Source: Anolis sagrei (lineage: Eukaryota; Chordata; Lepidosauria; Squamata; Anolidae). From it: a stretch of DNA of 64,000 nt. The notes beneath the pieces were generated by a model. It made no database searches. It had not been told where the DNA came from and was given only the letters and a program-made list of their open reading frames with translations. The stretch is from positions 163,538,778 to 163,602,777 of the forward strand of contig NC_090024.1 of assembly GCF_037176765.1 (NCBI RefSeq), given 5' to 3'. Both the position numbers and the translations under genes were made by a program. Shown here one piece after another: positions 32,601-42,400 of this stretch (position 1 is its first letter; each line of letters begins with the position of its first letter).

Positions 32601-35068
32601 CTGTATGAAAATTATTGTTACCATCAGATTTTCCTAATAGCTTTAGTTAATAATTTTGTTCAACAAACTCATCAAATGCAGCACTTTGCAACTTTATCCT
32701 AGTTCACCCAGGTTTTTTAAAAAATGTAAAAAGTAAAAAATGCGCATCTGCCACTTGCTGTGGATAAGCATAAAATCAATGTAGCCACTATAAAGGTTTC
32801 TGAATTATGTGTTCCTGTCCTAGTTTTCTTTATTTTAAAATATTTTTATTAGCACACATTAACAGATTACAGTATAAACCGAAGACAAAACAATGAACAC
32901 TTTACAAACACATAACTCCTCCACCCAGGCCACAACAAGTATCATTTTCTTTGTCATTAATTTATGAGTCAACCAGTAAACAAATGCCATATCCAAAATT
33001 CCTGACCAATAACGTTTTATTGTTTTCCTTTATTACTCTCTAAAATATATTTGATGAAATCCAACCAGTATGAATCAAACTCTGATCTTTTCATTTCCCC
33101 CTGAACACCCTCATTTCTATTGATAGTTTATAATTTAAGGCAATGTTCCATACCTATACCGTGCTTCTGCATGGTTTGTTACTATTTGTTACTCTCTTCC
33201 AATTCCTTGCAATTATAAGTCTCGCCACTGTGAGTAAAATAATAACCAGTTCTTTTTTTTTCATGCCTAAGTTCAGCTTTGTGGCATCCATCAGTAATGC
33301 TAACTAGTATTCAATGCAATGTTTAATCCTATAATATCACCTATTTCCATAAATATATTTCCATAAATATATTGTTCCAAAAACTCTTCAGCTGGTGGCA
33401 TTCCCAACATACATGAAAATATGCCCTTTTGTCTAAACCACGTCTTCAGCAGGGGTTACTTTGCTTCCTATCCATCTGGTGTAATTTAACTGGTGTGGTA
33501 TACCATTTCCATATGACTTTATACACATTTTCTTTTAATCATATTGACATATTCTTAACCGCTCTCTACTTTAGAACCGTTTTCCATTCCAGATCCGTCA
33601 GAGGCCCTGGGTCTCTTTTTCATACCTTTTCTAACAACTTCAACCCTATTTTATCGCCTATTAATCCATTATATATTTTCCCAATTAATCCTTTCCCAGA
33701 TATTTGTTGCTTTTTAAGTTTACTTAGCTATTCTTCATATTTATTTAACTCTATGTATGGGCTTTTTACGTAACCAGTCCTTTTTCCATGTATATAGCTG
33801 CTGCCTCTCAAACAAACTGAAGACACCTTGTTGCTCTAACTTATTAAATTTGGCCATTGAATTTTGTATCCAGTTTCCACCTCCACTAATTTTTTATTCT
33901 TAAATTTAACTCTCAAGACTTTTGGAAATTTTCCAGTAAAACTATTGGGGTTAGGGGAGAAACTCCTGGAAATATTTTGTTTTTTAACTTAACTCAAGTC
34001 TCCATAACATCTTTAGCCAGGTTATTTTCACGCTCCTTAATTACTTTGCCTGTGATTAACATGAAAAACACATCCCCATAATCTTTTTGCCAGCTTTTGC
34101 CTTCAAGTTCCTGCCAGATTAATTTAAGTTCCAACAACAGCCTAAATACGCCTTTTATTATATATCTGATAGTAGGTTTTTAGTTCTGGTATTCCTAATC
34201 CTCCTAATTACTGGTCCATCCTAGTAAAAATGTGATTTGAATTGGCCTCTGTCCATGTTGTGAAACTCCTCTGAAAGATGTTAAATTCTAAGTCCTTGTT
34301 AGCACAGCAGTAAGTACTTATGAACTGATCTGTTCTCACTTATTTGAGTTTGATATCTATTTTAAATCGTTATGCTGCAGTTTCTAGTGCGCAGAATTGA
34401 GTGTGATTTATTTCTTAATAAAGATCCAGCTCCAGGTCCGTCAGGGGTTCTTCCACCCCAAGAAAGAGATCTTACTCGAGCTCTCATTCGTCATCCTCCC
34501 CTGAGAGAAGCAGAAAAAGAAGCCGATCCAGATCGTCTTCTGGTGATTGCAAAAAAAGGCGAATGAGATCACGGTCACCTGAAAGGTTTGGGTTTTGTAG
34601 AATAACAATGGTTGTTCTTTCAATGTTGACTGTGAGAGGACTAGACAAAGAGCTGAATGTTTTTTAGTATTGTGTGCTTGGACATAGCAGGTTTTTTTTT
34701 TATTTTTGTAGATTTTATTCTGCCAATCTCTTAAAACGCTCATATGCTTTCAGTTAACATTTTAATATTGTTTATGTTACAGATATAGCCACTTTTTTCC
34801 TTTTTCTAGAACTCACTTTAACTAAGAGTTCTATATCTTTTGTATACTGTTTTGTGCAGCCACACAGATATTAAATCCAGGAAGTTCTATTCAGTTCACA
34901 CCCTGCCCCATTTATTTTAATTCTATATCTATTTTTCCCCTGTCACAGTCCTAACAATTCAAACTTAATTCATTTGCATGCTTTTCTCCCATTTTATCTT
35001 CCAGAAATCGCAGGTCATCATCTGGATCTTCTCATTCTGGATCCCGCACAAGTTCTAAAAAGAAATAA
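20230..35068 (+). CDS. ZRANB2: ZRANB2, SR-type splicing factor with two RanBP2 zinc fingers (10 coding exons)
   Basis: A nuclear RNA-binding protein that recognises AGGUAA-like 5' splice-site sequence and influences alternative splicing (family knowledge). The exons are 20230-20285, 23891-23943, 24118-24226, 25495-25577, 26448-26524, 27524-27661, 29285-29460, 31924-32004, 34424-34585 and 35005-35068. All junctions are GT-AG and the phases agree, giving 999 nt and 332 residues against about 330 in human. Zinc finger 1 spans about residues 12-36 (W13, C15, C20, C31, C34). Zinc finger 2 spans about residues 67-90 (W69, C71, C74, C85, C88), with the RNA-reading residues N76, W79, R81 and R82 present. 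An acidic Glu/Asp segment follows, then a long Ser/Arg-rich tail ending SRTSSKKK. The start ATG opens the family N-terminus MSTKNFRVSDGDWICPDKK. PTGER3 follows in the same orientation 11 kb downstream, as in mammals. Confidence 0.96.
20664..20923 (-). mobile_element. Complete ACA-like tRNA-type SINE, minus strand
   Basis: The plus strand starts with a TTTATTTATTTATTTATT tail complement, then GGTCGTGTCGGGAGCGACTT (tail), GGAGGCTTCTCTCACGTCCC (body), GATTCGAACCTGCAACCTG (B-box complement) and TAATCCACTGCACCACT (head). It lies in ZRANB2 intron 1, antisense. Confidence 0.85.
20924..21322. mobile_element. Long-terminal-inverted-repeat DNA element carrying telomere-like repeats
   Basis: The left sequence (GGTAATAGTATGATAG..., TAGCTGGGTATGGAAGCTCC, GTTACGGAGATGCC) is mirrored on the right (GGCATCTCCGTAAC, GGAGCTTACAGACCCAGCTA, CATGCTATCACC). 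The arms are 40 bp or more with few mismatches plus an extra stretch in the left arm. The interior (about 21104-21193) holds degenerate CCCTAA units. The family was not recognised. Confidence 0.6.
21104..21193. repeat. Degenerate telomere-like (CCCTAA) array
   Basis: Contains CATACCCTGAACCGTACC, CCTAAGCCTAACC, CATACCCTAAGCC, AAACCCTAAATC and TCCCTAACCCTTACCCTAAG. Roughly ten CCCTAA-related hexamers occur in 90 bp, many altered. Confidence 0.75.
21426..21556. mobile_element. Harbinger-like MITE, 5' end lost
   Basis: CATCCCAGAATATCAAGGCA to ATATAGGGCTGTGTGGAAAC. The left terminus is replaced by a hAT-like start (CAGGCATGGCCAAGCTTTGG, 21403-21422). Confidence 0.6.
21640..22100. mobile_element. 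Tigger-like fragments (CAGGTTGAG family)
   Basis: GATTTTGGATAAGGGATGTT then CAAGCTGTACACACACAGCC and ATGACCCATCAGAAAGC match the interior and end of the family at 11151 and 22550. An AT-rich stretch without features fills 21820-22020. Confidence 0.4.
22102..22221. mobile_element. Small hAT-like MITE
   Basis: CAGGCATCCTTAAATGG on the left and TTTAAGGATGCCTG on the right are inverted repeats around a GC-richer centre. 120 bp. Confidence 0.6.
22235..22480. mobile_element. Harbinger-like MITE plus a partial second copy
   Basis: The complete copy (22235-22386) runs from GGGGGTCCTTCCACACATCC to GGGCTGTGTGGAAGGGCCCC. A second left end, GGTCCTTCCACACAGCTG, starts at about 22436 and fades by 22480. 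Confidence 0.65.
22540..23025. mobile_element. Tigger-like derivative(s), CAGGTTGAG family
   Basis: AATACTTGGAACCAGACATG, GTCTAAACACAAAATTCATT, AAGGGATGCTAAACCTGA and a further AAAGATGCTCCACCTGTA end are characteristic of a Tigger-type family that is also well known in mammals. Internal repetition suggests two overlapping copies. Confidence 0.5.
23068..23701. repeat. Unclassified interspersed repeat with a pyrimidine tract and (CTAT)n
   Basis: Starts CTAGCTATACCTGCCACACG followed by TTGCTGTGGCCAACC. It passes through about 120 bp of CT-rich sequence and a CTAT microsatellite (about 23263-23305), and ends GTGTCAATTCGTCCAGTGG then ATTTATATAGATG. A similar start occurs at 18339. Family not recognised. 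Confidence 0.4.
23891..23943 (+). CDS. ZRANB2: ZRANB2 coding exon 2
   Basis: Encodes CGNVNFARRTSCNRCGR, the second half of zinc finger 1. Acceptor TTTGTAG, donor GTAAGT. Confidence 0.95.
24118..24226 (+). CDS. ZRANB2: ZRANB2 coding exon 3
   Basis: Encodes the inter-finger linker KTTEAKMMKAGGTEIGK and the start of zinc finger 2 (FSANDWQCKT). Acceptor TTGCCTTCAG, donor GTAAGC. Confidence 0.95.
24603..25259. mobile_element. hAT element with exact 8-bp duplication and an inner CR1 piece
   Basis: The termini CAGAGCTTTACAAATTTT and CACAGTTTGAAGAGTTCTG are inverted relatives. The flanks are an exact TACTACAG (24595-24602 and 25260-25267). Inside, about 24856-24985 is a diverged CR1 3' end (GTGGCTGGATGGCCATCC, GTTGGGCTGGATGCCCTT) followed by a GA/CT-rich stretch. 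Lies in ZRANB2 intron 3. Confidence 0.78.
25495..25577 (+). CDS. ZRANB2: ZRANB2 coding exon 4
   Basis: Encodes CGNVNWARRSECNMCNTPKY then AKLEERT, the second half of zinc finger 2. The donor CAG|GTAATG contains AGGTAA. Confidence 0.95.
26448..26524 (+). CDS. ZRANB2: ZRANB2 coding exon 5
   Basis: Encodes YGGGFNERENVEYIEREESD then GEYDE. Acceptor TCTTTTCAG, donor GAG|GTAGGT. Confidence 0.95.
26525..27523 (+). other. ZRANB2: ZRANB2 intron 5
   Basis: AT-rich intron with no repeat family recognised. Confidence 0.6.
27524..27661 (+). CDS. ZRANB2: ZRANB2 coding exon 6
   Basis: Encodes the Lys-rich FGRKKKKYRGKPVGPASILK and the acidic EVEDKESEGEEEEDEDGDLS then KYKLDE. Whole codons (138 nt). The donor GAG|GTAAAG contains AGGTAA. 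Confidence 0.95.
28375..28690. mobile_element. Old hAT-like element in ZRANB2 intron 6
   Basis: CTGGGCTTCTTATACTTTTC then AACTTGGGACCC on the left and TTTGGGGTTGAGACTCACAG on the right resemble MER5-like hAT ends. No clear target duplication. The rest of intron 6 (27662-29284) has no recognised feature. Confidence 0.45.
29285..29460 (+). CDS. ZRANB2: ZRANB2 coding exon 7
   Basis: Encodes DEDEEDGDLSKYNLDASEEE, then DSSKKKKTTARRSRSKSRSS and the first Ser/Arg repeats. Acceptor TTTTTTTTCAG. The donor CAG|GTAAAC contains AGGTAA. Confidence 0.95.
31335..31376. repeat. Near-perfect 19-bp hairpin in ZRANB2 intron 7
   Basis: The arm at 31335-31353 (AAGCTATATCTCTTTACAG) pairs with the arm at 31358-31376 (CTGTAAAGAGGTATAGCTT). 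The only imperfection would be a T-G wobble, and the loop is 4 bases. The loop is shorter than in normal microRNA precursors. It may be a small inverted duplication or a structured intronic element. Confidence 0.8.
31924..32004 (+). CDS. ZRANB2: ZRANB2 coding exon 8
   Basis: Encodes Ser/Arg repeats SRSSSSSRSRSHSSSRERSR then SRGSKS. Acceptor GTTGTTTCAG, donor AAG|GTGAAT. Confidence 0.94.
32380..32540 (+). mobile_element. 5S-type SINE, diverged copy
   Basis: CCTGATCTTGGAAGCTAAAC, then ATACCAGGTGCTGAGGGCTA, then GAAGGAACTGGCAAACCA follows the order of the 5S-derived SINEs at 1687 and 52042. In ZRANB2 intron 8. Confidence 0.6.
32825..34220 (-). mobile_element. L1-like LINE 3' part, antisense in ZRANB2 intron 8
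   Basis: On the minus strand, near 34215 it reads GLGIPELKTYYQ (the L1 'GGLGLPDLK.YY.A' block). Near 33370-33440 it reads FHVCWECHQLKSFWN (the L1 'HMWWECP....FW' block). A long 3' UTR follows to about 32825. Many disruptions and 5' truncated. It fills most of the intron. Confidence 0.75.
34424..34585 (+). CDS. ZRANB2: ZRANB2 coding exon 9
   Basis: Encodes SSSRSVRGSSTPRKRSYSSS, then HSSSSPERSRKRSRSRSSSG and DCKKRRMRSRSPE. Acceptor TTAATAAAG. The donor AAG|GTTTGG is weak because it lacks A/G at +3 and G at +5. Confidence 0.9.
35005..35068 (+). CDS. ZRANB2: ZRANB2 coding exon 10, C-terminus
   Basis: Encodes NRRSSSGSSHSGSRTSSKKK then stop TAA (35066-35068). Acceptor ATCTTCCAG. Confidence 0.95.
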
Positions 35069-36715
35069 TATATTAAAAAACGGAAAACTTAAAAAATATA
35101 GTCCAGTGCATGAGACATAAAGAAGTTGGTGTCTTACTTGGTCAGAAGTGCTAAATACTGCTAGTAGGGAGTGCATGTTTTATGGAAAACTGCAGCTTAT
35201 TTTAATTAATGAACCAAAATAGTGAAATATTTTAAGCCATAAATTGACCCCTGAAAGGTGAGTAGTGTGACGTTTGCTTTGTTTTTCTTTTCAAAAATTT
35301 GTGCCTCCTCCTTTTTCTTAGCTTGACCGGCTTCAAAATGTGAAAGCTAAGTGAAGTCCTGTCCCAATGCTTCCCTTATTTGCCATTTAGACAACATGCA
35401 AAACTAAAGAGGGTGGTACAATTGGCATTAATACGTGCTGGTGTATTTCATTTTCCCTTGCCCTCTGTGCACACAGTAGGAAATTACTCATTGTTACAAT
35501 GAGTTTTAAAATAGAAAATATTTCAGTGTGAAAGCGACCTTCTATTATGGTTTTTACTTGAGAAGAAATGCATGTTTAGACAAATGGGAAAATAATTTTC
35601 TGTAAGTCACATACTATGTTTTTTGATACTAGGCGAAGGAAGAAAAGCTTACTTGTTATGCTGAATGTATACTTTCCTGACAACATAACTTTCTAGTTGG
35701 TGCTTCCTACATTTTTGGTTTTTGATAGTCATATCCTAAGCTAAAAAGTTAGCATATGAAGTATAGTGACAAAGTACAATAAAGCACTGAGAACCAGGGC
35801 ATTCAGGATTTTTGAAACCTTTTACAGAGGAGTGGGACTGTAGCATTCAAATCTGTTTGCACAAGGCCAAAAAAACAAACAAACCCTGAAATCAAACTGG
35901 CAAACCTTTTGTTTCATGTTTGTAACTCTTACAGAAACTGTCACAACTCTTCTAAAATATAATACTTCACCCATGAATCATTGCAAGTAATTTTCTTTGT
36001 TGACCAATGTAAATTTATGGCTTAAAATGTTTCATAAAATTTGTGTTACTAGCAAATATTTGTTAAATACTGACCAATTTTAAGTTCCTTTTGCTTGGGA
36101 GAAATATGTGTTATCTTCAGTGACATCCCAAGGTAAGTATGTTAAGGGAGATTAATTGTTCAAGGAAACAAACAGTGTGTCATCACTTGTATGTAACATC
36201 TTATTTGTAAAGTGAACTGCATAGAGTGACAAATGCAGTAGAAACTATTTTATTTTACATTTTTCTTTTATGAACATCTTAAATTTCTTTTGGACTGATC
36301 AAAGAGAAAACAGACTGCTTTTTGCTGTAGAACTATTTTGGATAAACTCGGCATTAAAAAGGCCCTACAATCCTGTATTGCTTTCCTCTTAGGTATACTT
36401 CTCTTTTGCTAAATGTAGCCTAGATTGCACAAGAACAGTTAGTCTCTTGTAACTGCCTCTGACTTCTTGAAAGTCTGTCTAAAATTGTGAAAAATCAGAT
36501 TTGCTAGATGCTACATGTTAAAGTTAGTTATCCTTGTGGTTTATATTCCTAAGTATTGTACCTAACCAGTTTTTTAAACTTGGCAAAATGATAAGCTAGA
36601 ATGACTAAGGGACAATTATGGGTGTCATTTGGCTTGGATTAAAATGTACTGGTGTGTTCTATGAAAATACAATTCTGTAGACATATGTAAATAAAGCATG
36701 CTGATCAAAGAAAAA
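35069..36715 (+). terminator. ZRANB2: ZRANB2 3' UTR with two AATAAA signals
   Basis: About 1.65 kb, repeat-poor and T/A-rich. Poly(A) signals AATAAA lie at 35778-35783 and 36690-36695. The distal one is followed by GT/T-rich sequence (GTTCTTCTTTTGTTTTG), a normal downstream element, so the main end is probably near 36715. Use of the proximal signal would give a 3' UTR of about 730 bases. Confidence 0.75.
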
Positions 36716-36719
36716 GACG

Positions 36720-38900
36720 TTCTTCTTTTGTTTTGAGCATCTCACCTGTATAATTTCAAAAGATGAATCCATTCATTGAGTTATTTTATAAAAGTGGCTT
36801 GAAATAATCTGAAGTGTATGTCCAAAGTATATTCAGTCATACATAATATTGTATGCTCATTGTTGTTCAGAGTCATATGTTATATTCAGTTTACCTTCGG
36901 AACATTTGTAATAAATGTGTGTAGACTTGATGTAGACTTTCCCATCCATAAACATTATGAGTCTTGTTTCCAGAAAGACAGAGACCTTGGAAAGGCCCAT
37001 GCCAAAGGCAAGGTGATTTCTCACAGTCATCTTTCCTTGTGCATTCTTAGCACCAACCATCTAGATCAGGAAACTGGTTTGACACCCAAGTAAGTAAAAG
37101 GGGAAGTGAACAGAAATCTCCCCCTCCTCAGTATCTTTTGTCTAGCTGAATAGCCTGTGTAACAGTTTTTCACAGATAGTCTATATCAGGCATGGGCAAA
37201 CTTTTTGACAAAGGGCCGCATTGCACGTTAAAATTTGACAGATGGGTGGGGAACAGGCAGATGGATGGAGAGTATTTGTGTGAATATAAATTGTACGTAA
37301 ATTCCATAAGATAAAGAAATCTTTTTAAAAACAAAAAGGTTTTCATGAGACATGTTGTGTCCCCATGCACTTCACTATTACACTCTATGTATTTGCCCAT
37401 ATTTCTTATAAGGGATTGGTTTCCACTTCAGATTTGCTAGTAACACTGTGTAAGTGTTTTTTATAACTAGTCTAAATCCAGCTTGATGTGCTTTCATAAC
37501 TTCATTGAAGATTAAACACTTGGAGGGGGGAATGGTGGGTTCCGATTGCTACTCTGCTGTAGAGCTGCATGTGGCCTGCCTCTCTAAGTCACACTCAGAG
37601 CCTTTGAGGACAGTATCCAGCCACATGCTGATCAGGCCCGGTTTACAGTTACTCCTTGGATTCAGCCTTGTCCCTTCAATAAGTTTACTAGCTAATTTTT
37701 AACACTGATTCTTCTATATTCTGGGCAGTAACCAACACAAGATGTCTACTAGTGGAATAGAATGGAAGGCCATCCCCCCTTCCCTAATGTAGCTTTCTTT
37801 GTGCCCCTGAAAGCAGCTCTCAAGAAATTGGGAAAATCTCCAGTGCTGATATTTAAACTGTTAGAGAGCTGCAGTGAAATAGAGCAGGAATAAATGTTAT
37901 AACATCCAATAGCAAAACACTGGATGTAACCATTATAAAGTAAACTTCATATCCCGCAATTGAAATTTCACGTGATAGTGGCAGTGGTCAACAATAGCAG
38001 TAGATCTTCATTTTTATCTTTTTGACAGCCATGCTTTATCATCACCAACATCCATTCTTCATATACTCATAGTTAAAATATAGTGGTGCTAGTGTGAACC
38101 AGCAGAGGAAATGATTTATGCCAGTTCTACAGTGAAATTGTTTTAAAAAATATTAACAGGGCAGAAGTAAAGCCCATCTCTCTGAGTTGTATTTTCCCTT
38201 CTGACTCTGTGGAGGAAAAATTGGGTCTGAATGACTTTTCCCTCCAGGCAATGGGTTCAGTTAACCTATTCTCTCATTTAAAATCAAATGCTTTTAGTAT
38301 TTCTCCAGAAAATCCTTGGTGGCACAACCAACAATAATTTTCAGACTTCTTAAGTAGGAACATTGTCTACCTGTTTCATATTGAAATGGAACATTAAAGT
38401 TATGCTGGAAATAGCCAAAATTCTATCTACCCCAGCATCCTATATCCCGCATGACCAGCCAGATATCTATAATAGGAAACTCAAACAGAAATCGAGAACA
38501 AAAATGGACACTCAAGCTACCTATAACTCCTGTTGTCGAAAATATTGCATAAATTCTCTCAAATTAAAGATGGCTATTCTCATTATGTCTTGTAGTAAAT
38601 TTAGTTGCCTGCCACAACTATAATTTTATAATCTTAAATCCAGAAATTCAGATTGGGTTATAAAACTGAGAAAAGGGGAAAATCTTAACCCAATTTGTTG
38701 GTTTTTTCATACTGTGTATTTCTTGCTGTCGTTTTTCTCAGCTGAAAAGCCCCAGATTCTTTCTCAGTGAGAGGCGTTACGTGAACCTGTTGATCATATG
38801 TTGAACTTTTCTACATCTATTCCAGCTTTACGTTTTTTGAGATACAATGATCACAACTACAAATATTTCAAATATGGTCACACCACATATTTGTATAAGA
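36720..38900. other. Spacer between ZRANB2 and PTGER3, part 1
   Basis: Mostly unique AT-rich DNA. A hAT-like left end (CAGGCATGGGCAAACTTTTT, then AAAGGGCCGCATTGC) lies at about 37188-37230. No gene recognised. Confidence 0.5.
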
Positions 38901-38903
38901 CTA

Positions 38904-39427
38904 CAGGCAGTACCTGAGTTACAAACATCTAACTTACAAATGACTCATAGTTAAGAACAGGGGTGAGACAACAGGCAGTGAAGGGGAATTCACTCCTGAA
39001 AGAGTTACCATGAGAAAGGGTGTCTCAACTGAAGCTTTATCACAATTTCTTGTTTCCACAACAAGCCATTTTTTTTCAAAATCCAATTAGCACAGGGACA
39101 GAAAGTGAGGTGAAATCTTCTAAACAGGAACACAGGCAGCAGAACAAACACCACAGAGGTATTAGCCCTTCCCTGTACGCATGCACGCACACACATTCAT
39201 TCATTCATTCTTGGTTGGATTTACACTTAAAAATGCAACTCTTCTGACTTACATAAAAATTCAACCTCTGAAGAGGCCAGCCACAGATGCAGGCGAAACG
39301 TTAGGAGAGAAGGCTGCTGGAACATGGCCATACACCCCGTAAAACTCACAGCAATCCAGTGATTCCAGCCACAAAAGCCTTCAACAATGCATAGAACCTA
39401 TCTTGCTTGTAACTTGGGGACTGCCTG
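38904..39427. mobile_element. TA-type Tigger-like element, copy 2, with an insertion
   Basis: Termini CAGGCAGTACCTGAGTTAC and TAACTTGGGGACTGCCTG. The interior matches 16121-16534. Within it, 39266-39387 is a copy, in the opposite direction, of the unclassified repeat at 19128 (GCAGGCGAAACGTTAGGAGA, GAACATGGCCATACACCCCG). Confidence 0.75.
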
Positions 39428-39429
39428 CA

Positions 39430-42400
39430 TTATGATGAAGTTCTATGTATTGACTTTTGGCACTGATTTTCTATCAAGGTTTGTTTTATTAGATTTGGAA
39501 AACAGTGTAGATCCATATGTAAATAACATTGGTAAATATCTATAAATTGAGCTTGCTTAAAAGCACTGTCGTAAATTGAAAGTGAATCATTCCAGTAATA
39601 GGAAAGTAGCCTAGTATCGATAAACATCTATGGTGCTAAAAGCACAAATCTAATGTAGAAGTGGAAACATAACCTAATTTCTCTTGGGATAGATTATGCC
39701 TTCCATCAAATAGCTAGATTACTGGAATAAGAGATACTTCCGATAGTCGTCTCATCTTAACTCTATGTGAATTAAAAATGTTCCAGTTCTTGGCTTTATG
39801 CCTATACGTGTAAGCTTCCAATTAAAATACCGTTAGAGATTTTATGAGGAAAGTGCATTCAGAGATAGATCACAGTAATTCTCTGCAATTTTGTTTACAG
39901 TAATGGGAATATATTTTAAATTATATTTTTCTCATTTTGGGAATTTGCTTTTGCTGATATACCAGTACTGCATTCTAACAATTTTTTATATATAATTAGG
40001 GATGAAATAATGTTTAAGGTGCAGGGGTCGAGGCAAGTAGCAGCTTTGTCATAATACATATGATTTGTCATTATTGTCACTGCTTAAGTGATTGATGGTC
40101 AGAAATCCCAGTCCATTTATTGCAAATTGCTTGGTCCTTCGTGCAATCTGGAGAAGCTATCCTAGAAGTACCAAATTCTCCTAAGAGGCTTCATGTGTAG
40201 TTGTTCAGAGTGTGACTTACTATGATGTACAGCATGATTCCCAACTATTTTTAGATGGATATTAAGAATTCCTATTTACAAGCCTCCAATGCATAGCCAA
40301 TGTATTTCATAAACAAAGTGTTTTAAATGTGTGTGTTTGTGTTTTGTGCCTTGTGTTTGAAATCCTTCTGTGTTCATTATAAATATTTGTTTATAAATAT
40401 TTGTGAATAAATCCATGCAAAATCTCTCAGTAGATCCAGCTCTAGCTTTTGCTCACCCTTCCTCCTAAAGGATTGTATATATAAGAGTGTACACTCTTCT
40501 TATTTCACAATCACTACTGTACATACTCGTACATAAATCAAATTCATATGTAAGCCAATGACAGGTTTGGGGGCCGAAATTATGGATGTTGATATGACTC
40601 ATGGATAAGCCAGTGCTTATTCTGCAGAGAGGGGAAAACACCTCAGAGGAACAGCTGCCCCTGGCACTGCTACCATTTCCCCACCTAGGAACTTAAAATG
40701 GTCAGAAGTGGTACTGTGGTGGAGAGAGTACATGGGGATGGCACTTATAGGATCTCCTCAGATTAACTAAGCCCTTTCACCACTCTGAAAAGGGGATGGT
40801 TCCTTTTTAAATAAGAGTTAAGTTACAGAATTTGCATTGACTCGTTGATTAGTCAGTTCAGGATTTTTTTCAGTTGATGTGAACAGGTTAATTGACATTG
40901 TCAGAATAATACTTCTAAACTGTCATTTGTCTTCATGAATACATATATTCGATGTCTACTTAGAAACAAGCATCAAGATTTTTTGATTTATTTGCAAGGA
41001 AATTTGTCCACTACTGCAACCTACAAAGAATTTCATGATAGAAAACTGAGTTTACAAAGGCCTTTCAGTGGCATCTGACACTAGTGAAATTGTTAAACTT
41101 AATTTGTGATATTGTGAGTCAGGAAAAGCACAGAAACATATCACGTTCTCATCTTGGTTTATGTAATTTCCATAGCTCTGAGGCTGCTATCCTTCCTCAA
41201 GCAGCCAGCTAGATTAATGTACTGCCAAATGATGCAGAACTAGTTAATTGGATATGCAAAGGTATGCCTGTTACACAGGTAGTTTTAAAAAAATTACAAC
41301 TTGTGCTAGTGCAACTATTTTTAAGATGGAGTTTGATTTATTAATGTGCTAGTATTGATTTAGCAGAGTTGGAACAATGTGAAGCTTTGGTATCCCGATG
41401 GGGTGTTAAGCAACCCAGCCAGAAAGTCAGTTTGTTCTAGTGCAATCCCTCAGAAACCTACCTCGGCAACCCACAATTCCCATCCCAGTTCTTTACTGAC
41501 GTCAAGCCATTGACCTGCCAAATCTGCTGACGACTTGTTCTCTCCGATGATTTGGCGGTCACGCTGCCTTCCCTCTCATACCTGCTTCTCACTTTTGTTT
41601 TAAAAGTTTTGGAAGCAAAATTCAGTCTGGTGTGTAAAAATTACAATTTCCAAGATAGCCTTTCATGAAATCCTACCTGATCTATCTGAAGGATGAACAG
41701 GACAGGTACAGCTGAAACGCCTTGAATATATGAATGCGATGGCAGGGTGGAGAATTTGTTAGGTGCAGGAGAACACTTTGAGACATGTTTATGCAAAAGA
41801 AACAGGCTTCATGTAATCCCCAGGTGCTTCACAACAAAACAGTGGCAGAGCAGCCTATGGAAAACTGACAGGAAACAGAAACTTGATGCATCTGATTAAG
41901 TGGAGGAGAGCAGATGGGGCAAGAGACAGCTTGCCTTAAAGGATAATAATTCTATTCTGAGAGCTGAAGGGCCACAAATAAAGGTATGCGTTGGAGAAGT
42001 GTTTGGAATGGAACGTCATGTAGCTGCATATGGTTATTGCATTTTCTATCCTGCCTTTCTCTCGCTCTCCGCTCTTTCTCAAAGTAAATTGCGTTGAGAG
42101 AAATGGACTAAGGTCACACAAGGAGTTTTGTACCACTGAGAACTTGAATCCTAACACTTGGTCATTGTGTACCATACTAATTATGTTGGAAGCCTCCTAG
42201 TTAGGGCAGTTAGAGAAGAAAGGAGAAACCTAGTGGCTATAATGAAACTTTTTTTTGAAATAGAAGCTTGGTCTAGAAAAGGAGAGTTAGAATCACAGAG
42301 CTTTGGTGTCAAACTAGAATTCTCTGGAAGTTACTTTGATAATTTTGGATAAAGATATCAGGCCCCACAGACTCATTTGGGGGCACACTTGTCCTGATAA

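Noticed and set aside
29461-34423. miR-186 precursor in ZRANB2 introns 7-8
   Set aside because: No match to the miR-186 seed within a suitable hairpin on reading both introns. A CAAAGAAT near 31590 lacks the rest of the mature sequence.
39177-39210. CRISPR-like or satellite array
   Set aside because: Only a short CA/CATT microsatellite. Nothing in this vertebrate window has spaced identical repeats.
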